A stretch of DNA of 16,237 bases, taken from contig JAOXYB010024368.1 in NCBI GenBank assembly GCA_028565635.1, forward strand, positions 1 through 16,237, written 5' to 3'. Under the pieces are notes generated by a model that was not told where the DNA came from, searched no databases, and worked only from the letters and a program-made list of their open reading frames with translations. Source of the DNA: Phoronis ovalis (lineage: Eukaryota > Phoronida > Phoronidae). The translations under genes were made by a program, and so were the position numbers. Shown here in pieces: positions 1 through 10,200 of the stretch. Within the stretch, counting starts at the first letter, position 1. The number at the start of each line of letters is the position of its first letter.

Positions 1-3000
1 AAAATACGAAGATGATCTGACGAAAGCTGAAGGCGTTAGAGCAACACAAACAAAAGGGTACATACGCCGACGCCGACTGCAGTACGACTATATGCCCATT
101 CACTATTACATAGTGATGGGCATAAAAACTAATTATTTTCTAAGTGCAGTTATGTAAAATTATTTGCTTAAACTTCCATGCCTGGACAGTCTGCCGTTAT
201 TGTTTACTCTAATATATTGGAGAAGTATCTATTAGTCTCAAGAAAGGTACTAAGGAGTTGGAAGTTAACCACGTCGGAACTGTTGAAATTGAAAGTTTGG
301 GCTGTTGACATTTCAAAGTGATTGAAACTACATGATCTCCATTTTTAAATTGGTAAGGACGTCTCTCGCTCTCCAACACCAGATTTAGCCACAAGTTCCG
401 AGTGTGCGCATACAAAATAAAGTCATGCTATATATTATCTGCCGTTTATGTAAATTATCAAAAGAAGTATGCAGAGTATATTCCTCATTGATACCATAGT
501 ACTGGATTTACTTTTGTAGCTGTATTTTATATGAATTTTATCTTTTGCTGCCTTCCAAATGAAAGCCTTGCAGCCTAAAGTTTTCTAACCAAAAGGTCAA
601 ATACAGAACCGACACTATTACTATGAATAATTATTATTCATAACTAAGGAACGAAGTCCACATCGGGTTTAAGTTGTTTTAAATTTAAAATCAGTTTCAT
701 ATTAATTGACCAGAAGTACACAGAAGTAGGAATAAACAGTTTAAGCAAAATTTCACAATTCAATTCCTTGGTTGCAGCTGCAAATACCAACTTCAGAAGT
801 CGCCGAAACAGGCATAAGACTCAATAAAATATTTAATGAAATATAATGCAACTATAGTTTTTATTCACAACTTAACTTTTTACAGTATAAAAGCATACTG
901 ATATGAAAAATTAGTATCTCCATGAAAGCTTATTTTAACTTGAGTTATTTCACTTTATGACAGCAAAAATACTATGGGTCTCAGGCAAAATTGACAGTGT
1001 TTCATTTAAACAAAAAATATCGTAAAATGTCCAACATACTCAACAATGAGTTATACTATTCGTCACACACCAACTTTTCCTCTGCCTACTGTACTCAAAA
1101 CTACTAGTTTCTTCACATTCGGGTTGTTGACATGCAATGGTAGTCATTTCGTCAACAGTACAACTCAGAAATGCAATACTTTGAACTCTACATTTAGGAA
1201 CAAAAATCTGCCAATTTCTTCAAGAACTAATTTATTTTACTTATTAGGTATTCATCAAAGTATGAACATATATGCATGATATCATTCATAATGATTGTCA
1301 GTTACAATTACTAGCAACATGACAAAGGTTGTCTAATGTGGGACTGTACCTCAGTGTCAAATGTATAAATGTCCTGATTACTCAAGGAAATAAACCAAAA
1401 ATAGTGTATCCATATGAAACAAATGGAAATATCAGATGTAGCCATAAGATACCAGTTAATATGATGAAGATTTTCATATATATTACATTATAACTATCAA
1501 TGCTTCAAGCTAACATGATTATCAAAATGAGACTTAACCAAATTAAAAAAATATACATACCTGCCATTGTCATAATTTTTACTTACAGCCTTGACCACTT
1601 GTCTATCTGTGAGCATCAACATCACTATTAGTAGATATAAACAGTATGAACAGCATAAACACTATCAAACAAAGTATGCAGTGCATAGCTTTTATACTAA
1701 CACAATTTCATCAAACACGGTTAAACTAGAAACTCCAGGTGAAGAGTACATAAAATTCTTGTAAATAATTTTAAAATTTGCGATGGGAGTCTGATTCCTA
1801 GATACTCTGGGGGTCCATATTTTTAATCACCCTTTTCATCAAGCTTGGTCACTCCTCTTTGTTAGAAATAGTAGCAATGTCTTGCAGCCAGAAATTTCCT
1901 GTCGCCAGAACTATAATTTTAATTAAACTACTCTTTTAGCACTCGCAGCAAATTATTTGATCAAAATAATAATTTGTTGAAAAGGTCAGCTGCAAGGTTA
2001 CAAATAATTATTAACTGTACATGTATTTTGTTTTTATTATCATAATTATAAATCAAATTTATTTTCAAATGCAAGAAGAGAGGTAGCCATATTTTGACCA
2101 GATAAAAGATTAATATTATCACTGTCCATAGAAAAGCTTGTACATGTAAGTGAGACAGGCAAACAAATAATTCAACTTGCATCACAGCAGTTCATTGCGA
2201 ATTTAGTTAGATTTTCAATACTTGCAACTATCATACTTTCTAGTCCAGTTGCCAAACTCTTTGCCTGGCTGGAAAATTCACAGGACATGTCCAAATTACA
2301 ATTGCACTACGATGCCTAATAGTAACTTGCCTCTTCAAAAAATTATGACTATGCCATGATCCATTTACGGGATATAAACACGTAAATGTGCTTATAGAAT
2401 TACTGTTAACTTAGCATTTTAAAAGCATCACATGCTCTGGTTGTTCTTTGGTAAAATCAGCATGGCCACTTAAACCTGGTTCCAATACCCAAATGGTCAT
2501 CCCTATCTACGCAAAACAATCAATTAAACAACTCCTTTGATTGGCTAATAAACAGCCTCTTGAAACTTTTGGCTGGAATGGCTGCAACTTTATAAAAAAG
2601 CAAAATTCATTGACGTGTTAGGTAGAATTGAATCATAAAATTGATACTTAAATGACAGCATTCTATGATTCATGAGTAAATTTATTTGATTATTACAACT
2701 AGTATTAGAAATATCAAGGGTTTGAAAGATGTCTTCTTATTCTGTAATATGCAAAGACAATACCAATAAATAGTGTCTGATGAAATGCTGTTTGTAGATT
2801 GAAAGTAAGCTGTAATATTACTCCATTTTAAGTGGCAAATTTCAAAAATACTATTAAATGCAAAGTGCATATACCTATTGCTGAAACAAACATAAGGATA
2901 CAATTAAAAGGTACTGATATTTCATTGATGTTGGACAGTTCATTCCCAAATGTGTTCTATTTATTGAGAACACTTACACTTCAAAACAAATACTTCAATT

Positions 3001-3480
3001 TGGAAACTGCCCATAACTTATGGAGCTACCACTATTTCTGACCAAGTCTATGGCACTTGTCTAACTTTGAACATAGTTGATAAACAATTTTAATAAACTA
3101 AATTAAAACTGTACTTTTCTACAACACAGATACTGAACACATTTTTTTCTCTCTTGCATGTGAAATTATTTCCATGAAAAAAGTGGTTACCCAAGAATAG
3201 CAACTGGGTTTGATGGCAACTAGAAAATTAACCAATGGATTAATTAATACATATGGATAAGATTAGCAGTTAAGGACCAGTATTTACTGAAATGTTTCAG
3301 GAGATGTATTCAGTTCCTCAATTTCCTTGTAGTTTTTTGTTGTACAATAAGATGAGGACATTCTCAGTGAAGAATGTCTATGCAACAGTAGACAATGAAG
3401 CACTAATCAACACACTGTATCATTTGCTTCATTTAGTAAGTAACATAAATTAAAACGGTGGTAAAACATTGTTTTATGAA
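1..3480. other. AT-rich flank downstream of the DBHS gene; no gene recognised
   Basis: Stop codons are frequent on both strands and no open frame reaches 80 codons. None of the short frames has domain-like composition or splice-site context. Bases 1-120 are more GC-rich than the rest and contain a hairpin, so they may be the edge of a repeat or of an exon from an unseen neighbour. The remainder could hold long 3' UTR variants or intergenic DNA. Confidence 0.5.
91..124. repeat. Short inverted repeat (hairpin), 14-15 bp arms
   Basis: TATGCCCATTCACTA (91-105) pairs with TAGTGATGGGCATA (111-124) around a five-base loop, with one unpaired base. It lies at the end of a GC-richer stretch (1-90) and looks like the tip of a palindromic or foldback repeat. 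With only one copy here, mobility cannot be shown. Confidence 0.6.
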
Positions 3481-3496
3481 TGATAATTTAAGCACT

Positions 3497-3502
3497 TTTA
3501 TT
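3497..3502 (-). terminator. Candidate poly(A) signal AATAAA of the DBHS gene
   Basis: This is the first AATAAA on the minus strand after the stop codon, read as TTTATT on the plus strand. It would give a 3' UTR of roughly 450 nt, with cleavage expected near 3475-3485. A TGTTTT stretch lies downstream. Such hexamers are common in AT-rich DNA, so the assignment is provisional and longer 3' UTRs using later hexamers are possible. Confidence 0.45.
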
Positions 3503-3934
3503 TTATCTATAATCTATCATATCAGAACTTCCATACAATAGGAACATTACAAACCAATACTAAACATTTATAGACAAAAATATAAGCCACCATGATAAAA
3601 TACAAACTATTGTGGGTTTTTGTTTAAGCCATTTACCCCCGGATTTGCATTCTGTATGCATCATTAAAATACTTTTATAAGTGTAATATCAGATCACACA
3701 GTGACTTAGTGTAAATTTCGCAGAGTTGATCATGTCTCTACAGTTACCAAATCATTTGAGTCAATCTGCAAAAGCAGGATCCTTTAAAATATTCAGATAT
3801 GACTAAATAGCCTGCCTTCAGAAGTTGAATAGAAACCTACAGACATGCTCATTATCAGGAGCTACTTCAGCTTATTAAAAGTAAGGTCTATTTTAATCAT
3901 ACTTGTACAGTCATTAACATAATTCAATGAGTCT
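3503..3934 (-). other. Probable 3' UTR of the DBHS gene
   Basis: AT-rich non-coding sequence between the stop codon and the first downstream AATAAA. I see no ORF or repeat of note in it. Its extent rests only on the poly(A) signal. Confidence 0.45.
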
Positions 3935-4297
3935 TTAATATCGTGGTCTTTTAGAATCACCATAATCATCTCTGTTGGGCCTGTCTCTACCTCCTCTACG
4001 ATCCATGCCTCCTCCTCCCCTTGGGCCACCACGATCACCACCCCCAGGACCCCGCTGATCCCCTCTCATATTACCACCTCGATCATTCCTAGGACCAAAA
4101 TTCATTTGTCCTCCCATCATCCCTTGTGGTCCCCCTTGTTGCATACCTCCCTGCATTCCTGACATACCCCCCGGACCACCTTGCATCATTCCTGGACCAG
4201 CACCTGCCAACCCAGGCCCTAAGTTACCACCACCACCACCACCACCACCAAAGTTTCCTTGTCGCAAATCTGGAGGCTGATCAAATCTTGACTGGCG
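3935..4297 (-). CDS. NONO: DBHS gene exon 10: Gly/Arg-rich C-terminus and KRPRY end
   Basis: 363 nt including the TAA at 3935-3937; residues 501-620. The acceptor AACTATAACAG|CGCCAG joins in phase 0 to exon 9. It encodes [16 protein letters not shown], eight Gly from (GGT)8, a Gly/Met/Gln/Pro region ([16 protein letters not shown]), RGG-type repeats ([22 protein letters not shown]) and finally DSKRPRY. The basic plus aromatic end matches the nuclear-localisation end of vertebrate DBHS proteins (KKPRF or RRRRY types). RGG repeats predict RNA binding and arginine methylation; that is inference. Confidence 0.93.
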   Translation of the reverse strand, partial: RQSRFDQPPDLRQGNFGGGGGGGGNLGPGLAGAGPGMMQGGPGGMSGMQGGMQQGGPQGMMGGQMNFGPRNDRGGNMRGDQRGPGGGDRGGPRGGGGMDRRGGRDRPNRDDYGDSKRPRY

Positions 4298-7200
4298 CTG
4301 TTATAGTTGAATTTATAACCCAAATTATGCAGCCAGTGAAACATAATTAAGTTCAACACATTACAGATTGGATGATCCGAAAGTCATTATTATGCATAGT
4401 TTATGAGAACATTTTATAAGTTCACAAATATAGCCCATACAAGATATGATTAATTCGTGTGAAAAGTTCATTATTTCATGATAGTCGAATGATGAATCAT
4501 CGGTCATCGCATTGTAGCATCCCATGAAGTATTCCCGTATCAAAGTCATCGTTGAAGGACAGCACATAATGGAAAAGGAAAAATCAAAACAAGAAAACAT
4601 TAGATATGGTTTTTCTAACAAATATACATGAAATCATAGAACGCACTTTAATCTTTCGTCAGGCACAATGAGCTTTAATCTTTGGTTCCTGAAAATTAAA
4701 ACGGGACATATCTGTGGAACCAAGCCCTATAAGAAACTCTTCAACAAGCCAGGCAACAAATAAGCATGATTCTTGCAACTGCTTGAAGTACTATAAAAGC
4801 TCCTGGTGTAAACTGCACAATGTGATGTGTCATATTATCCAAATAATGATTTTTTTTTTTGCAATTCAACAGTAATTCACACAAAGTGTAAAACAGTACA
4901 AAACCACATGGCATATGTGATGGATGCTCCATGATGAGAAAGTTCTATGATTTGTAACACTTAGGTGCAACTTGAGGGTGTGGTTGGTCATTAAGCAATA
5001 TTTAAGTCAACCTGCATATTACCCGGAGATCTCCTGGGGGAGATTACTTCATTTTCATATATGTATTAGATCTCAAACCCTTCATACCAACCAAAATATT
5101 TCTGTTTTTTTAGAGGCATCCTCTTCACCAACCCAGAAATTACATCCTCTATACCAAAATGTTCCTGTTTTTTTTTTCATTTTAGCTGTCATTTTTTACC
5201 CTTAAGTGATCTCTCTGGGGAAGATATATAACAAAAGCAATGTACACTGTAAATTACATGGAACTAAAATATCTCAGCAACTTCTTTACTATTCTAGTAA
5301 GAACAGCTGATGTAAGTGTCTTACAGTAGGCATTTTAAAGTTATGAATGATATCAAGATTGAGATGGTCTAGTTTGGAATTTGCATGCCATATTTCATCG
5401 CATAAATCAATTCAGACAAACAAAACACCAACTTTCCACTCTAGTTTCTTCCATTTTTAAATATTAAACAATTGCTGCAAACCAACCAGAAATGATAGCA
5501 ACTACTGATGGACATACATCAGATGGAGGTGATGTATTCCATCAGCAGACTCAAAGAGACAACTCGCATTTATAAACTAATATTATCAAAATGTAATGCT
5601 GCACTCTTCTTGTTTTCAGTGTCCAATCTTCAGTCAGTTTGTTTAGTAAACATGGCAGTGTTAAACCTATACTGTTGATGTCATAAAATAAATAAAGATT
5701 GAATATAAACTGTCCAGTTAAGGGCAACTACAGATAATTGAATGACCAGCTACAGATAATTGAATGACTGACTCTCTAGACTATTATAATTAATGATGCA
5801 ATGTTTACAAACTGAAAATGTCTGACACTAATAATGCTTGATGGAAATAGATGGAGAGACTTGTGCATTATAAATATTTTAAATCGATGAAATCAATTAT
5901 CCACACTTGTATTTTAAACATAAAATGCAGAAACACATAAAGAAGCATTTACATGGAAATTCCTGCTGGAACTATCCATAATAAGTGTTTAACACAATTC
6001 TCCAGAAAAGAGAATAAGAAGAACCCTTACAAAAAGATACCAACAGTATCTTGTCAAAGAGAGTAATCTAATGAACTTGTTCATAATGGAAATATCAGAA
6101 ACACAACATACTGACAACATGTTCCCATCGTTCAGGTGTCAAATTAGGATGAGACATTTGTAACATACAATATTATTAAATTGATGTTCCAAAATGTCAC
6201 ATAACATGCTTTAATAATCTTGTGCTTTTTGTGCCCTATGAACTATTCTAACCATGCTTAAAACTCTGAAAAACCTAGTCATTTTGACAAATCAAAACCC
6301 CAACAAAATCACACATCAAGAGGTATTAAAATCCAGAAGTGTTTCTACTGGGCACAGTTGCAAGAATAACACAGAAGGAAAATCGTAAAACAAAAAAGCT
6401 TCACAATTTACATTTTTGGAAGGCCATGGCTTGTTGACAGAGCTGCAAATTGTTTCTGAAAGAATAAACGCATTTAATATGTATTATGTAAAATGGTTAC
6501 ATAATAAAATAATGCATTACTTGTCAAAAAAATGTTTTATAAAATAGCAATTTACTAGCATAAACCTTATAACAAAATATTCTTGTCTGTGCATACATCA
6601 CTCAATTAACAGACAGATGCTGAATTAGTTATATGAAAGTGTGATACAACTATATTCCTTCTGAACAAACAACATGCCGTTTTAAAACAATTTGCTATGC
6701 ATTTTTATGATTTTAAAATACACCGTTGCTGGGCGACAAAAAGACTATATATAGCTAGGACTGGTCTTACTTCACACAAAAACACCTATCACATTTTCCA
6801 AAATTTCTATGACACAAGTATTACCATATTCTGTAAGACTGTAGTTTCAAGCTCAGATCATCAAGAAACTATTAATAAAGTCATCTATACATCCCAAAAT
6901 TTTACAAGAATGACCACAAAGATCATACATATTTACTAAAACTATTAATTTCAATTATCAGGTGACATTTCATTAGTATAATATGCACCTGTGTCAATAA
7001 CCCATTCTGAAAAAAAAAAACAATGGTTTTTTATCAAATATAACTGTATCTAACTCTTTCAACTCTGTACTTCACTGCAACACAAATAGTGGTGTACAGT
7101 TAGCCTTCGAATAAATCAAGAATCATAGATAAACTCCAAAATATAAACTAACTACGAGATTCGAATAGTTCGTCAGTAACCACTGGCATGTTTGCACATG

Positions 7201-10200
7201 TGAAAATGCCTTAAATTTGCTCTTTGAATTACAGTTTTTGGCACAAATAGGGATTACCACTTCTATATAACAAGACATTTGCAATGTCAGATGCCCATCT
7301 CATCCCTAGAATCAGATCATGTTCTAAGTTGTACGTGATTTCCAGCCCTGATTCTCCAGTAGAGACTTAGTTGCTTTAAGTCTTACATATGTACAGCGAA
7401 GTGTAGTATACAATAAATGTTAAAGAATTGGATCATCATTTGACACACTTTTCAATGTCATTCTAAAAAGTGTAATGCGCAAAAAATGTCAAAGATTTGG
7501 ATCAGCATTTGACCCACTTTTCAAGATCATTTTAAAACGTCACCTAACCTATTACATCCACCAACCTATGTCCTTTGTGCATCCATCTTTGAATGGTCCA
7601 GTCAACGCTTTGTCTTTATGGGATGCAGCGCAATGTAATGTGCCTTCTCTGGAACAATCATGGCCGCCAATCGGCCATTTTGGAAGTGATCCAGGTCAAA
7701 AATTTACTAGACCTATACCTTGACCTGTATTTTCCCTGTGTCGAATACAGAGCTGATCGAACAAAAACTCAAGCAGTTATTGCAAGACAAAGAAAGTGAT
7801 ATGCACAGCGAAATTTTTGAAGATTCAAATCACTGTTTGACCCATTTTTCAAGGTCATTCTAAAATGTCACCTAGCCTATTACACCCACCAGCCTATGGC
7901 CTTCGTAAATCCACCTTCCAATCGTCTAGTCAATGTTTCATCTTTCTCGCTACTCATGCAAAGTAACATGCACTCTTGGGAACAAACATGGCCACCAGTC
8001 GACCATATTGGAAGTAATCAAGGTCAACATTAAGACAAACCTGCAATATGACCTATATTTACCCTGTATCTAATGTGAAGCTGATCGGGTAAAAACTGAA
8101 GCTGTTATTGCTAGAAAAAGAAAATGTTACAGACAACACCGAAGACGTATGGCCTATGACTAATGTCAATGCACTATGTGCATAAAAATTACTATGAAAC
8201 TGAAATATCAGGAAATGTACCATTAAAAAAGAATGCTCAAAAATTACATTTACTTCATCAGAATATCAAACAGTATGACCTTTCACTTGCTCACAACCTC
8301 AAACATTTGCCTATCATAGATACGTTTACACCTAGCTCGTAGTTTATTGGAAAAGAAACAAAGTCCTTAAACAATCTCGATCTATAAAGAAAGACCAGTC
8401 CAAGCACAGCAAATGTCTTCAATGCAACTTTATTTTAAACAACATTAATTTTTATTCATTTATCAGCATTTTATAACATTATTGCAATTGTTGTCACCAC
8501 TAAGTGATCAACAGAATTTGCTAAATAGATTTTACCACTCAGAGTAGCAAACATATTTTTTGTACTAAGAACTTCCAAAATTAGACAATCAAGTCACATT
8601 TTACACAGTAACTTTGGAATTGACTAATCAGTTTGCCTTATTTATTTATTGAAATACTACAAAAGTAGTGCAAGCAGTTATTAAAACTCCAAATTGTAAT
8701 GTCTCCGTTATTACAATAAAAGTCAGTCTTTTGTATCAGGTTACAATATCCTTTAGTTAACAACATCACTGCCAATCAGAATGACAGTGTACATTCATTT
8801 TATCTTTGTATGGCAGAAATTTCCTGTTTAAAGTAGGCAAAAAGCATTTCAACATTTTCTCTGAATTTCACTTTGTAATCCCTTTAGTTAGTACATACAT
8901 AAGGATTTCAGTCCTACATTAATGTTCAAGTCCTAAAGCAACTAATGCATGTTTTTTTTTATTCATAATTAAATTTTTATCTTGTTTTAAATAAACCAAG
9001 GTTAACCTTACACAGATGTCATTTATGTATTATTTAGCCTGATTCTTACAAGCTGATAACAAGGTAAACTTTACAAGCCCTATACCGTATATACAACAAG
9101 GATATACTTATCTACCAATGGATATCAAAATAGGAAACTTTTTTAATGCATACGCAATATAATTTTATATTGTAATTAAATAATTTTTAAAACAATAAAG
9201 TTGCTGTACTAAAACTTCTTCAATGTCAAGAATGACCAAATGGCACTGAAGAGTGACCTATAAACTATCTTAAGGCTCTGGATTCTATTTTGATGTCAAA
9301 CAGTACATACCAGTGGCTGCTGTTGATTGTTGTTAAGTCCCATATGTTGTCCTCCTCCTCCTCCTCCTGGTCCCATCATGCCCTGTCCTCCCATCTGATT
9401 ACCAGCGCGATTGAACCCCATGTTACCACCACCGAAGTTACCACTTGCATTGCCCTGAAAGTGTCATGCAGGGTTTTTCATAATTAGTAATGAGCAATAA
9501 TTTCTTGCATCAGGAAAGGCACCTGAGCTCATGCTCTAAATGTAATCTCTTAGTATGTGTTATTAGTAACAGGGTGTCTGCAATATTTTTCCTATTCCAT
9601 TACATTATGATATTGTCATCATGATATTGTGTCCACTAACAACAGTGTAGATTCCACAGACATGAATACTGTTTGAGTCCCTTCACAAATCAAAGTTTTT
9701 CAATGAATCAAGTTCACTAAGCCTCAAAATGTTTGCATTACCTGACCATGTCTTTGTGGTCGGTCCAAACCTAGGCCAGCAGGGGGTACAGGTGGGGGCT
9801 GCATGGGAGGAGGGCCCCTTGGACCACCACTCTCCATCTCTCGAATGGCCGCTGCTTGCTATTAATATAGTAAACAACTATTAAAATCATCCCAACTAGT
9901 GTTTTGTACTCTGAAGTCATTTGATTAAACTGAAACCTTCCTTCCATGTTTTTTCTAAACATTAAACAAAATAACTAATTATGGCCTTAATGCTGTACTT
10001 TAATGATTTCTCTGTTGTTGAAAAACACATTTCATGGACTACATTTTTGCTTTATAAAACACAAGCTTGAACATACCACCTTCAATCATGGAGAAAGTTA
10101 TTTGTATACCTTTACCTGCATCAATAAATGATCGTCTCTGTTTCTCATGTTACTCTGTTGCTGCTGTTGTTGCTGTTGTCGTCTCATAATTTCTTCTTGC

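Larger units (their letters stand above)
4298..9310 (-). other. Intron 9 of the DBHS gene, about 5 kb
   Basis: Bounded by CTG|GTATGT and ACAG|CGC. It is 5013 nt, against 257-394 nt for introns 3-8. The content is mostly AT-rich with no long ORF. Recognisable pieces are a small region with similar ends at 5024-5227, a 22-bp tandem at 5728-5771, a candidate alternative terminal exon at 6408-6455 and a tandem of about 326-bp units at 7399-8118. Several AATAAA hexamers in the gene's direction occur between 8400 and 8700. Confidence 0.85.

Noticed and set aside
1046-1279. Plus-strand 77-codon frame in the left flank
   Set aside because: Its length is expected by chance, the composition follows the AT-rich DNA, and there is no splice or promoter context. 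The same applies to the short frames at 209-415, 1961-2185, 2682-3041, 4361-5205 and 6697-6939.
4126-4350. Plus-strand frame with a His run opposite exon 10
   Set aside because: The His run is the (ACC/CCA) complement of the glycine codons, so it is a shadow of the coding strand.
7475-7799. Two overlapping plus-strand frames of 82 and 68 codons in the 326-bp tandem
   Set aside because: The second unit does not keep these frames open, and the peptides show no known motif. Best seen as non-coding repeat.
9155-9172. Perfect AT palindrome CAATATAA-TT-TTATATTG
   Set aside because: An AT-only palindrome of this size is expected by chance in such AT-rich DNA. The 14-bp direct repeat at 9607-9634 is set aside as similarly minor.
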